Positions 1 through 11,218 of a DNA stretch of 64,000 bases are shown here, in pieces. Origin of the DNA: Athripsodes cinereus (taxonomy: Eukaryota; Arthropoda; Insecta; Trichoptera; Leptoceridae); NCBI GenBank assembly GCA_947579605.1, contig OX388314.1:186001-250000 (forward strand). Direction: 5' to 3'. The notes beneath the pieces were generated by a model. The model was not told where the DNA came from. It did not search any database and saw only the letters and a program-made list of their open reading frames with translations. A program made the translations under genes and the position numbers. Each line of letters opens with the position of its first letter. The stretch's first letter is position 1.

Positions 1-342
1 ATTCATAAACATTTCATCACCTCCACAGATGGGAATGATAATATTTCGGATAACAATGAACAATCAGCACAACACATGTACAGTACCAATGCGGCAGTGT
101 ACTTAATAAATAAATACATAATACACACAGATAACTATCTCTGACAATGCTCAATATCACCAACAGTTAATAGTTAATCATAAATTGCCTAGATGGCCTT
201 TGAGTATAGAATTGATTAGTTTGTATAATTATGTATACACATAACCTGCTGTGAAATTTACACATTTCTATGAAAATTATGAGGATGGATAAATGAAACA
301 CTATAATCCCCATTTAACATCGCCTATCTGCTTGGTTTAGAG
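1..342. other. Non-coding, no gene recognised
   Basis: AT-rich sequence with no convincing reading frame on either strand. Its last eight bases (335-342, GTTTAGAG) are the left target duplication of the hAT-type MITE that follows. Confidence 0.5.
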
Positions 343-650
343 CAAGGGTAGCCAACCCGTGGGCCTTGCAGCCCGTTGGGTGTCTATGTGCGGCCCGCGA
401 AGCATATGCACACTTTTTTAATAATAGTCGGTACAAGTGCCCGTTCCTTTTTTGAAAGAGGTATTTTGAGAAAATATTCTTAAAGAAAACCGAGGAGTTT
501 AGAAACATTTGAAATTCCTATACCATTTTGAAATTTTAAGGTGAAGTAAAATTATTAAATGTTCCATATATGGAGTATATTGTCGTGCGGCCCAGTGGGA
601 AATCTCATTCTGAAATTTGGCCCGGCTGCTGAAAACGTTGGCCACCCACG
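343..650. mobile_element. hAT-type MITE with 8-bp target duplication
   Basis: A 308-bp non-coding element. The left end reads CAAGGGTAGCCAAC and the right end, reverse-complemented, reads CGTGGGTGGCCAAC, an imperfect terminal inverted repeat of the CAGGGGTGGCCAAC kind typical of hAT elements. It is flanked by perfect 8-bp copies of GTTTAGAG at 335-342 and 651-658, the length expected for hAT transposition. GC-rich blocks containing GCGGCCC lie inside both ends. No transposase is encoded, so it must have been mobilised in trans. A second, rearranged copy lies at about 8.9-9.16 kb. Confidence 0.85.
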
Positions 651-658
651 GTTTAGAG

Positions 659-2001
659 GATGATAAGATGCACTGAATGATGTTTGATTTTGTTTTAAGA
701 ATTTTCATTTCACTTTGAGGAATTGATCACATTTGCTCTAGATTAAACTAATTAATTTGATCTATGCCTAGTAATAAGATGAATTAATAAATGTATGATT
801 TTAAAAGGCGGAAATCATCCAAACAGGGGGAGCAATGTAGATGCCTACAATAATATCTTCCTATAGAAACTGATATGTAATTGGATGTTTGTTTATGTCT
901 ACTTAATATCAACATGGAATAATTATTACACGAGAGTGCTTCTGTTATGAACACATTGACATCAGCTGTCAACAAAACATTTAACTTTAGGATTACATTA
1001 TTCTGTTACTCAATATTGTAGGCATTAACATAACTCTTGAGAGATTGAACCTATTATAAAACTGTTGAAATAATAACAAATCGCTTAGTAAAAACTAATT
1101 AAACATAACCTCAGAAAACACTGGAACTCAAGTGTGGTCTGTATAAATCCACACAGCGCGACGTGTAGTACATCAGTATCTGATACATCTGCACGGTGCA
1201 CTCTGCAGTACACACTTACTGTCAAATAGATGAAAACAAGTAAAATGATTAAACGAAAACTATCCTGATATAAAATAAATAACACAACAATGACAGTGGC
1301 CCGAGTGTGTCGGCAGTCAAAGTAAATGGTCAACTAGACATGACAGTTGTTCTGTTGACACCCATCAACCATCTCGCGGGATATTCGCGACAAGAGAGAT
1401 AAACACCACATAACTCGATGCACATTCCTCTGCTTCACGCACTATATACATACAACCCGTCACTATGCACGTGGGAAGACACCTACACAAGCATGTTGCC
1501 ATAATTACTAAGACATTTTGTTGAAAGTATCTCAAATAATATTCGAAGCCATTTTCAACGTAAAAAATATAGCTATGTAACTGGATGTGAATACTCACGA
1601 TATTTGTAATGATTAGAATGTGTTGAGTGATGAATAAATCCAAATAGAAATCATGAACACTAATAGCACTTCTTAAAAGGTTTGAAACACTTTATAATAA
1701 TCACAAGCCACGATATTCGATAAAATACGATAGACACCGCGGCACAACACACCACCCACCCCGCACGATATATCACCAACTGTCATGAAGATAGTCGCTT
1801 GCAAATAGAATAATACAATCAGTGTTGCTAACACAGAAAAAGACGTAGCTCGGACAAAAAGTACGTAGATTTAAAAAAAAACCTTTTCTGGATTTTGAAA
1901 GTTGAGGACCTTTTTCATTTAAGGTCTCAAATCGGATTCGTTATCTAAAATTTCATAATTAAAGCCCCTTTTTTTAGGTACCCCATCGCCAGAATTTTTG
2001 A
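659..2001. other. Intergenic, possible 5' region of a minus-strand gene off the left edge
   Basis: No protein family is recognised. Around 1.3-1.8 kb the sequence is somewhat richer in CG dinucleotides than its surroundings and several minus-strand frames stay open for 60-90 codons, but none resembles a known protein. A promoter or untranslated exon of a leftward gene is possible but not demonstrated. Confidence 0.3.
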
Positions 2002-2161
2002 GGGTCGTTCACATACGTTCACTTTCAGTGATCACTCCGGATGATCCTCCAAGATGAACAAATGTGAACAGGCGTTTCATCAATAGTGATCACTAGCGAT
2101 GACGGAGGAAAGAGATTACCACTCATCATAATTTTGATGAAAGGTCCTTTCAGTGAAACTA

Positions 2162-3600
2162 GCGTCTAAAGGTAGAAGAAGAGGGATGAAAGTACGCATG
2201 CGCAAAAATACTGAGTTTTGATTGGCTGCTGTTATATTATGTGTAAATACAAATTTGGAACCGCCAAACAAAAAAATCAAAAACCAGAGAAGATTGTTTT
2301 CTAATAATGAACAAAAAAATTATGAAAAAACACCAGTTCAATTAGTATATGTATAATTATTCTATGTTCAAGTGTGGCTAAAAAGAGTAGAAAATAATTG
2401 AGGGCGCTGCTGTCGTTCATATGGCAATCTTCAACAGAAAGTCAGGGTCACTCTACGGTTTTACAGTAAACATAGGTAAGCGCCATTTTTTTGTTGTTGA
2501 TTAAAAATAAATCGAATATCACATTTTTATAGAGTTTCTGTGTAACAAAAATAAATTGAGACATTACCAGAGGGATTAGATTAATTCAATAACCCGGCAA
2601 TATATAAAAATCTTTGGGACAAGTTTCTCATGCTTATGAGGGTAGGCAAAAAAACACATTTTTTTTAAATTTTAAATATAGCCTCCTTTTAGCTCGATAC
2701 ATTTAGTCCAGCGGTATTCTAACTTTTTTTAAGGCATCCTAAAGAGATGATTTGTCGAATTCTGTAAAATAGGTCACTGTTTCGGCGATGATTTTCTCGT
2801 TTGACGAGAATCACTTCCCTCGAAGCCATTTTTCCATGTTGGGAAACTAATAAAAATAAAAGTGTTATGATTATAATAATAATTAAAATCTTTATTGCAT
2901 GACAAAAGAACAATTACAAATTTTAAAAACAAAAAAAAAAATTTCATGCTATGGGCGAGTTTATCGCATGAAAGCGATATCTAGAGCTGTGTAAAGCTTA
3001 TTAGCTTTAAGAATTTAAAACTGAATTGGGTAGATTCGGCACGTAAAACGATATGAAGAGAAAATATACGCAAAAACTACTCAAAGAATCTATAAAGGAC
3101 ATTGGGTATACCAGACCCTAATAAAACTCAATTGGTGCTTACATTATTATAGCCGAACTCCATAGATTTTCGTAAATGTCATCTAAATAAACATAACCTA
3201 TACTTTATTGAGAGTATCGCGGATTTATCCGTAAAAATAACATCGTAAACATATTCAAATGAATACACTTAATTTAATATGAATTTGTTGTAATACTAAT
3301 AGGTTAGAATCGATGTTCGTTTGTAAACATCGCTAAAATCAGACAATGATATGTTGGACATGCAATCCGCCAAACACTGCACGTAAACATTGTATATAAT
3401 CTCTCTTGCTCCACTGCGAATAGTTTTATTACTCATTTTATTTATTGCCACTGATTTTAAAACAAAAATTCACTGCCTTTTTTACCAATTACGGCCGATT
3501 TAATTAAAATAATGATGTTAAGTTTGTAAACTATGATAACAAGACGTACAACCTTGGATATGTCAGTGAGAATGACCATAAATATTAGTGTTGTCAGAGT
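2162..3600. other. Interior of the 6.1 kb insertion, no gene
   Basis: AT-rich, with A/T homopolymer runs and no recognisable coding sequence. An annotator should not call proteins from the short minus-strand frame near 2.7-2.9 kb, which is low-complexity. Confidence 0.4.
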
Positions 3601-3609
3601 GATAAAATG

Positions 3610-4985
3610 TTAGTTCACCAATAATTAATTTCTACTCTTTTTAGCCAGACTGTACCTTCCATTAAAGAAACAGAAACTAAAATACTCAAATGTAGAAAAA
3701 CTATCAAACTACTAGAAAATATGCTATCAAATAGGAGAATCAAGGTATACCTGGATGGGACCGTTAAGTGACACAAAGTTAATACAAAATGGCCTCCCAC
3801 AAGGATCAGTTCTGTCACCCATTTTGTTCAATCTATACACAGCAGATGTACCATACACAATGTCAAGAAAATTTATATATGCAGATGATGTGGCGCTGGT
3901 GGCTCAAGCGAAGACCTTTGAGGAACTGGAATTGACTTTGAACGCAGACTTAGAGAATTTCCAGAAATACTTAGAGAGTTGGCATCTGCAGCCAAATCCA
4001 AAAAAGACCGCAGCGCTGGCATTGCACTTGAATAATAGAGAGTCGGAAAGGGAGCTCAATCTGTATATGTGCGGCGAGAAGATTCCAAATGAGAAAAACC
4101 CAAGATACCTCGGAGTGAAGATCGACAGAACCTTGTCATACAAAGCGCATCTCGAAGGGGTTAAAAATAAGCTGAAGGCCAGAAATAACATTATTAATAA
4201 ACTGGCAGGAACCTCATGGGGCAGCAGGGCAACGACACTGCGAACATCAGCAATGGCCCTGGTGTACAGCTCGGCAGAATACTGTTGCCCAGTATGGGAA
4301 AGAAGTGCTCACTGCGGTAAGGTCGACGTCGAGTTTAACAAGACAATGCGGACCATAACAGGCACCATAAGGTCAACTCCATCTCAATGGTTACCGGTGT
4401 TGTCTAATATCGCACCGCCTGACCTACGCAAGTCCCATGCCACATTACGAGAAATGAATAAAATCAGGGAAAAAAGTCAACTACCAGCCTACGAAGACAT
4501 ATTTCACCCACCTCATAAAAGGCTCAAATCTCGAAAACCTATATGGACCGTCAATTCTGGGGAACTTGACATTAAAAAACAATGGAAGGAAAGATGGACC
4601 ACAGGGGACATTACAAATAGGCACCTGGTAGTGGACCCCACAATCCAAGTACCTGGTTTTGATCTGCCGAGAAGGGTTTGGGTACAGCAAAATAGAGAGA
4701 GAGTGAGGACAGAACATGGATGCTGTAACTACTTGCTCTGGAGGTGGGGAAAAAGAGATTCCCCTGATTGTGAATGTGGAGATGTGCAGAGTGTGAGACA
4801 CATAGTGCAGGACTGCCATCTCAAAAAATTTAGCGGGGATCTGCGGGACATCCACGAAGCGGGACCGGAGGCGGTGAGCTGGCTCTCGACACTAGAGCCA
4901 AGACTGTAGAGGACACGACGCAGCCCACATGGGTTAAGATTCATCAACACCGAGCCATACGAAAAGTAAAGTAAAGTAAGTAAGA
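3610..4985 (+). pseudogene. Non-LTR retrotransposon reverse transcriptase, frameshifted 3' part
   Basis: The frame from 3755 to 4909 encodes the palm and thumb of a non-LTR reverse transcriptase. It includes LPQGSVLSPILFNLY, the catalytic YADD box, a NPKKT block, LGVKIDRTLSYKAHL and a C-terminal Cys/His cluster (CECGDVQSVRHIVQDC). Conserved RT sequence (LLENMLSNRRIKVYLDGTV) lies just upstream in another frame. One extra A near 3766 separates it from SDTKLIQNG, so the gene carries a +1 frameshift. The endonuclease and RT fingers are missing, so the copy is 5'-truncated as well. After the stop at 4907-4909 a short 3' region ends in repeated AAGT/TAAG units (about 4965-4984), the usual microsatellite tail of LINEs. 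No RNase H domain is present. Clade placement within the Jockey/I group is uncertain. Confidence 0.85.
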
Positions 4986-5640
4986 AACAGAACAAATAGC
5001 AGTTAGTACTTTAGTGTATTTATTATTCTATGGCAGTTAGCATGATATTAAATCACAAAAAGGATCATGTTGATGCCTGTCACAATGTGCTTGTTTTCTC
5101 TTCAATTTATTTGTTGTTTTTAATTTTCTACTTATATTTGTAGGTGTGTTGATGCTCCTGTTTGATCTTTTGAAACTGTTGTGTTGTTTGTGGCTTAATC
5201 TGAGTGTATGTGTGAAAATAATTATTGCTACCTAGGATATCACTACACAAGATATAGGTACTTTCAGTATAATAATGTTTTATCTTACAATTTATTATCC
5301 TAAATGTATATGGTGTGTGCCTATTGATTTTTATTATTTTATTTCATTGACTATTGAAAGTTTTTTATAATTTTAAGCGGAATGTTACAATGTTGATCAT
5401 TGCAGAGGGATTTTGATTTTCTAATAATTTATTTACCTCATTAACACCCAACTATCAAGTTTAGATGTACATAAAGTTGGTCAGTTTTTTGGAATGCTTA
5501 TTGCAAGGAATTAATGTGATTTTGTATTATTTAGTTTTAAATGTATGATTTTATTGAATATATTTTTTTACAGTTTTGCAGATTTTCTGTCAACTTTATT
5601 GTTAGGCAATAGGCTCTCATGCCGTAAAATGTATTGAGTT
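4986..5640. other. Interior of the 6.1 kb insertion, no gene
   Basis: T-rich non-coding sequence between two LINE fragments. Nothing else is recognisable. Confidence 0.4.
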
Positions 5641-6150
5641 TACAAGCTTACGGGTGAACGACTATAAACTGTTTTCAAAATTGCGAAAAGAATGTAAAAA
5701 ATTAGCTAATGTATTTTATACAAGATATATGAATAATATTGAGGATTCAATTAGTAGAAATACAAAAAACTTATTCAAATACTCCTATTCTTTGCGATCG
5801 GCATATTCCGGGGACTGTGCAATTTGCTGGAAGAACTGAAGACACCCCCGATGAAGTGGTGATACAATAATAGACATAAGATTAAATACAAAGAATTACC
5901 TAGTTATGCGTTTCTGCAGAAGTAAACATCCTTTTTTTATAAATATAAAATAAATGATTCTCCGCTAGCATCAGTGAATGAAATAAATGATTTTGTATAA
6001 TTTTTACCAGCGACTTACGTTTTGTTAATCATGTGGACAGTATTTGTAAAAGGTCATTAAAAATGTTGGGTTTTGTGCTGAGAATCAGTAAGCCTTTTTC
6101 AAGTCTGTATACATTGAAAATTATAAATACTTTTTTGATTAAATGTAAAT
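5641..6150 (+). pseudogene. Internally deleted LINE fragment (linker plus RT thumb)
   Basis: The first piece (about 5654-5800) encodes YKLFSKLRKECKKLANVFY followed by NNIEDSISRNTKNLF, typical of the linker between endonuclease and reverse transcriptase in CR1/Jockey-type LINEs. The second piece (6021-6149) encodes FVNHVDSICKRSLKMLGFVL then KPFSSLYTLKIINTFL, typical of the RT thumb. The whole RT palm between them is missing. It is a decayed internal-deletion copy and cannot encode an active enzyme. Confidence 0.6.
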
Positions 6151-6159
6151 AATTAATTT

Positions 6160-6226
6160 TTTTTTTAAATATTAATAATTTAATATTTTTTAATTAAAAA
6201 TATTAAATTATTAATATTTTTTTTTT
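6160..6226. repeat. AT-only palindrome about 60 bp long
   Basis: Two near-perfect inverted arms, each containing TATTAATAATTTAATATTTT or its complement, meet at TTTAATTAAA near 6188 and are flanked by T homopolymers. It could extrude as a hairpin. It directly follows the LINE fragment and may have grown from a LINE tail. Confidence 0.6.
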
Positions 6227-7138
6227 GTAAAATAATCTTTACAAGATAGAGAGTAGGTTTCTGCGGTACATTAACTGCAGAATTGGTTTGCCTAGGGAGA
6301 ACATTGATTTTGATTATTTTTGTTGATGTCTCTAAATCTCACAGCGATAACGTAAGTTACTTATAGACCATTAAAGGTCACGTGGTCTTGTCTATGGATT
6401 TGCTTTTGCTTGGGGGGCAAACAATCAAATTGCGCAAATCATACTTGTAGGATGTTATGCCATAAGAGAAAAAAAAGAATGTCAGACGACAAAATTATAA
6501 CAAAATCGACACTGACAGTTTTTTTGATTATTAGGTATCTATTCTTTAGGCGTCCCACCTAATATTACACCGTAAACACTGTGAATGTGTTGTGTTGGGA
6601 TGCCTGATGCCCCTCAAGGATTTTTCTGTGACGTCATCCTTTAATGGTCTATTCTCCATTACTCTCACCTAATATATACAACTAGTAGGGTTATTATTAT
6701 AATTATGCTTACAGATATTAGTTTTGCTTTTTTTAATTTAACTACAGTTGTTAAAATTTAAATATCTCTTTTAATCATCACCCCTGCTAACAGATAGACT
6801 ATTGGAACAAAAGAATTAATATTTCTTTGTTGACCCTCCTTCTCTCACCTTGAGATTGAGCTAGCTGGCTGAAGGTTCTCGTTTGGGAGGAGGACCTGGT
6901 TTAAGGAAGAGGAAACGTATGCTTATGGTGTTCTTTAGGAACACATTGAAATAAATAATATTAAAATTATAAAAGTTAGAGAGCTATAGCATATTACTAT
7001 TATGTGAGGCAGGTGATGTAAAACACAGTAATTAATTAAACATACTATTTATTTATAAAAAAAACATTTAAAAATACCATATTAGAATAAAAATATAGGA
7101 GTGTAAGAAAATAATTAATTAAAAACCAATCTTAGTCT
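6227..7138. other. Interior of the 6.1 kb insertion, no gene
   Basis: AT-rich with no recognisable domain. Confidence 0.35.
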
Positions 7139-7245
7139 AAAAACATCTTGGCGCATCTTCCATCCCTTCCTAAATATACATACTCGTCCACTTGCTCCAA
7201 ACATTCATTTTCAACCTTTATTTCGCATATTGTTCTAATGCTCGT
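7139..7245 (-). repeat. RTE LINE fragment
   Basis: Read on the minus strand this matches the 3' half of the RTE reading frame at 53.9-54.0 kb in this same window. Shared words include GAATGTTTGGAGCAAGT, GAGTATGTATATTT and GGATGGAAGATGCG. About 25 bp present in the better copy are missing between the last two. It is a short dead fragment. Confidence 0.6.
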
Positions 7246-7481
7246 GCAGAATACTTTTTAATTAGGTATTCTTTATCATCAAATAACACTATCAACTTAC
7301 TCCTTCCCCACTGAGACGAATATTAGGTTTGTGTAATTTCATCAATTTACATCAAGTTTTGAGATTGATCATAAAGTTTTTTTCTTGAATCAATCTAGTA
7401 TACCTACCCTCGACTATCAATGTATTTTAAAAAAGATAAAATCTTTACACATCCAAAATAATAAAATTATTACTTCGACAA

Positions 7482-7625
7482 TGAGGTGGCCAGAAGTCTG
7501 ATGGTAGTCTCAGACTTCCAGGAGGGATGCTCATGGTTTGAATCCTGGAACTGATTCACCCCGTCAACACTGTAGTGTACCCCATCTACACAGCTCTTTG
7601 AAAAGTTACTTGTCTTAATCTTAAT
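7482..7625 (+). repeat. tRNA-derived SINE, copy 1
   Basis: A tRNA-like head with a B-box (GGTTTGAATCC at about 7535-7545) and the AGTCTCAGACTT block shared with the SINE at 44.12 kb. The 3' boundary is unclear. Confidence 0.55.
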
Positions 7626-7751
7626 TAGTTTTTAGGCTAAAAATCTTAATTAGTTTTAGGCTTTTCGCACTCTGACATTTTACTTCAAACAGATTTGTCC
7701 ACTTTCATTCGAAAGCCACTCAGATAACTTACTACTTAATCATTAAAAAAA

Positions 7752-7925
7752 AAAGACATCTGGGTTTTGTTTGTTATAAACCCAAATACAACCTTATACA
7801 CCTTTCACAGTAAGCTCTTAAAAGCTAGTGTCGTGAAAGGGGTGTTTGCCGGTATCTGGTAACGAACCACGGTCCCCTTGTTCACGAGGCCGAGACTCTA
7901 CCTCCAGGCTACCGACGAAGTCGTG
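7752..7925 (-). repeat. tRNA-derived SINE, copy 2
   Basis: The reverse complement reads GTCGGTAGCCTGGAGGTAGA then GTCTCGGCCTCGTG, a B-box-like GTGGTTCG, and a tail with GTGTATAAGGTTGTATTTGG. The order of blocks matches the copy at 44117-44305. This copy and copy 1 lie in opposite orientations about 130 bp apart. Confidence 0.65.
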
Positions 7926-8621
7926 ATTTCATTGATTTCTTATGAAATCATGTTTTATAAAATATGTAGGTACTACTATTATGTATGTTGGTATGTATTG
8001 AAGTTACTTGCTGAAGTAATTACATAAACTATTATACATGTCGTCCTTTCCATGCCATAAAAATTACATTATGGATACCATGCCTCATAGCCGAATTGGT
8101 AATACAAAAAATTATAAATATGTAGATAATTCACACTAAATTATAATTGTAACTTAACCTCACCAAACACCACACAAAACGAAAACAACCTATGTGACAG
8201 CCTGACAGCTGTCAACTTAATCATAGAGTATTTCATTAGTTTGTGCGCATGCGTACTTCTCTACCCTCTTCTTCTACCTTTAAAGACGCTAGTTTCAGTG
8301 AAACGACCATAAACAAGTTTCATCTTATTATTTGTTTTATTCTCTATGAATTTGTATTGAATGTCAGAATCATGTACAAAATTATTATGCAGTCGAGAGC
8401 TATATTAATTTAAGTGTTATTTTTCATTTTTGAATTTGTTATTATACGAAATTTATTTTTATACGAAAATACGTCAAACTGCAAACAACATGAGTGAGAG
8501 TGTTGACATGGCAGTGAAAGCATAGGATGAACAAATGTGAACAGACGTGTTCACTTTCGATGAACAGGTTTGACCCTGACACTCTGGATGATCATCCAAA
8601 GTGAAGCAATGTGAATGCTAC

Positions 8622-9165
8622 TTAAGAAAACCGAGGAGTTTAGAAATATTCCAAATTCCTATACCATTTCGAAAATTTGGTGACGGGGGGGGGGGTAGAA
8701 ATACCCGTTACATTTTGAAAAGGTAGGTACTGTTGTATTTCCGATGTGTACGGTAATTGTACGGTATTTTTTTCACCGAAGTTTGTAGGTAATTTTGGCA
8801 ACACAATCTGGCAACCCTGCCACCTATATAAGTACAGTAAGGTGGTGTTGGTTGATGATACTGTACTAAGAGTACGTATGTAGTCTTTGATACTGTACTA
8901 AGTAGGTCATGGGAGGCCAACCTTTTCAGCAACCAGACCAAATTTCAGTATAAGATTACATACCGGGCCGCACAACATTAATATACTCCATATATAGAAC
9001 ATTTGATAATTTTACTTCTCCTTAAAATTTCTACCTCCCCCATCGTCAAATTTTCCAAATGGTATAGGAATTTGAAATGTTTCAAAACTCCTCGGTTTTC
9101 TTTAAGAATATTTTCTCAGAATACCTCTTGCAAAAAAGTAACGGGTATTTTCTTAACTTGGAATA
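8622..9165. mobile_element. Rearranged hAT-type MITE, copy 2
   Basis: From about 8908 to 9160 the sequence is the inverted counterpart of the MITE at 343-650, beginning TCATGGGAGGCCAACC and continuing through CCGGGCCGCAC and TACTCCATATATAGAACA. An opposite-orientation fragment of the same family lies at 8622-8700 (AAGAAAACCGAGGAGTTTAG onward), so the region is a broken inverted repeat. A 12-base G run at about 8684-8695 interrupts the left arm. The MITE ending at 8621 joins this element exactly at a TTAA that occurs in the intact family member, which implies insertion into it. Confidence 0.65.
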
Positions 9166-10407
9166 ATGTTGACGTTTAAAAAAGAAAACCGTGCTATGTG
9201 AAATGGCAATCAAAGAAAGCATTCCCCTTTTTAATAAATTGCCAGTATAAAAAATACGAAAATTTAAATGATGTTATGTCATAACATGTACAATATTCAC
9301 AAATTAAACACAATACTAATGTTTTATTTGATTTTTTATGTAACTACTGTTTAAATTTTAAATCTGTCTCTATTTCTGGAATCTGTGCTGTATTAAGTAT
9401 TTTGTTTTGTGTAATACCCCTACACAGGACTTGTCCTCATGAGGTACAATACCTATTTGTATGTATTATTAATGATAATGTATGTATTAATTGACTGATT
9501 GTATTGTATATAAATAAAATTCATGACTCAGATCAACATTTAAGTGTGTATTTACTTTAATCACAAGAATCCTATGATTTTCATTGATAAGCATGGCAAT
9601 ACTGGTAAATTTAGATAACCATTTTAATGAAATTGCTTCTAGGGTGAGGAATGATTTTTAGTGTGTTATAAAATAATAATTTAGTAATATGGATGCATGT
9701 TTAGATGTTCAAGATGGGTGGCATACCTCAAGCTGAGTTGAAGATGTTGAATGCCGCCTTTTTCACTTTCTAACTTACACTACAACTCGCAGAAATGAAC
9801 AGAAGAATTAATCTTTGCCAGAGACTCCAGAGGACAGTCATTTATCATATTGTATAATATAATATTCTTAATAAAAAAAAAACTCCATGGGGTCCCTGGT
9901 AAATAATAGGAATCCCATTCTTTTCTGTAAATTTTCGAGTGTCCTGTAAAAGGTGAATGAAATGCGAATTCTTTGTTTGAATCTTCCTGCTGCCGAAGTC
10001 CTCCACATTGATAACACAAGCATATTGCTAACTGTGAGGGTGTATCACAAACGTAGATTCATATTACCTACTAACTTCATACAGAATGCTTAGGATTACT
10101 ATCAATATCAGTCCAACTACAATTATTATTATACAATCTTTATTGTGTACTCTGAGGTTGTACAATGACCATAACTGTTACTGATGGTGACCTCTGAGAA
10201 AACATTACTCTCTGTCTGCTTCAACTGATAGATACATCAATATTAATAGTGCCATTGAGTAAATCACACTTGCAACTGTACTTCATCATCTCACCTTCCT
10301 TCACTATGCAGCTTTGCTCCTGTAAACATCACCATTATTTAACTTAAAATTAATTCATCATCACTCGTAAACGAGGGGATGGCCTTTACATAATGTATAT
10401 TATCTAA
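9166..10407. other. Intergenic, no gene recognised
   Basis: A dispersed-repeat word (AAGATGGGTGGCATACCTCA, about 9710) links this stretch to repeats at 14.6 and 15.5 kb. A 79-codon minus-strand frame at 9780-10019 matches no family known to me and is not called as a gene. Confidence 0.35.
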
Positions 10408-10409
10408 TA

Positions 10410-11216
10410 CAGTGGTGCCTCGCACAGCGAACGCTGCACACAACGAACTTCCTGTTCGTTCATTTCACGATTCATACAACGAACTTCGCTTCACACAACG
10501 AAGTCGCCTGAGCTTCCACGATCGCTGCCGATGTATTACGTACTCCCGCGCAGGCACTGCAGGCAGTTGTTAGTCACTTAACTTAAGCACGTATCGCGGT
10601 AATCATTCTTCATTACGAATTAAATCACGCACGTATCACGGCAGTCGTCCTTTTAAGTTACAACTGAAGAGCTCCAAGCACTTCTGGTCCAGCAACAGGA
10701 CAATGCTCAAAGGGAAGCGTCATCTGATAATGAGGAGCAACAATCAACCAATCCTAACTGCTGACATCAAGAACATCCTGGTCAAATGAAAAGCAGTTCA
10801 GGAGTTTACCAATGCCCACTATCCGGATTCAGCTGAAGCAAACAGGATCAACGATCTTTACTCCGATACTCTTGTCTGTTGGAGAAAAGAGAATAACAAA
10901 CGACTTTGGACAGATTTTTCATGAAACCATCGGCCAAAAAGCAGAAAATGGATGAAGATGTGCAAGATTCGGTAGACTCTACTTCGTCTGTCTTAAAATT
11001 AAAAAAAAATACATTTTTGTTAGATGTATGTATCTAAATAAAAATAATAACAAAAAATTATCTTTTTTTATGTCATCTTAGCATACTTTATGCTACAGAA
11101 CGAATTATTTTTTTTTAACATGTATTGTTATGGGAAAACGCGTTTCACATAACGGACTTTTCGCATAACAAACTTGCTCCTGGAACGAATTAAGTTCGTT
11201 GTGTGAGGCACCACTG
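10410..11216 (+). mobile_element. Decayed pogo/Tigger-type transposon
   Basis: The 807-bp element begins CAGTGGTGCCTCGCACAGCG, ends with TTGTGTGAGGCACCACTG, and is flanked by TA on both sides (10408-10409, 11217-11218), as expected for Tc1/mariner/pogo elements. Inside, scattered frames on the plus strand encode fragments like the C-terminus of a Tigger transposase: VQEFTNAHYPDSAEANRIN and, after a stop codon, TTLDRFFMKPSAKKQKMDED. Repeated ACAACGAACTTCG words sit inside the left end and related words inside the right end. The catalytic DDE portion is missing, so it is a dead internal-deletion copy. Confidence 0.75.
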
Positions 11217-11218
11217 TA

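Larger units (their letters stand above)
2159..8292. mobile_element. 6.1 kb TIR-bounded insertion nested in a MITE
   Basis: The left end (CTAGCGTCTAAAGGTAGAAG, continuing to GTACGCATGCGC) and the reverse complement of the right end (CTAGCGTCTTTAAAGGTAGA, continuing to GTACGCATGCGC) form an inverted repeat of roughly 48 bp with a 2-bp indel. The host MITE sequence TTTCAGTGAAA occurs at both junctions (2148-2158 and 8293-8303). Because it is palindromic, the true target duplication could be 5, 7, 9 or 11 bp. No transposase is recognisable inside, only LINE and SINE fragments, so this is either a large non-autonomous element or an autonomous one eroded by later insertions. The superfamily is unknown. 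Confidence 0.7.
2002..8621. mobile_element. TTAA-type MITE split by a 6.1 kb insertion
   Basis: The left part of a MITE (2002-2158, starting GGGTCGTTCACATACG) and its right part (8293-8621, ending ATGTGAATGCTAC) together rebuild the complete element seen uninterrupted at 25198-25668 and 35053-35513. The intact copies are 461-471 bp; the two halves here add up to about the same length once the shared junction bases are counted once. The right flank begins TTAA and the left flank reads TTGA. Other copies have TTAA on one side and TTTA on the other, which suggests a TTAA-targeting superfamily such as piggyBac or Kolobok. Confidence 0.8.

Noticed and set aside
1085..1643. Minus-strand frames of 82 and 92 codons
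   Set aside because: No family resemblance and no compatible splice structure; composition is that of non-coding AT-rich DNA.
9780..10019. 79-codon minus-strand frame
   Set aside because: No recognisable motif, and the surroundings are repeat-rich.
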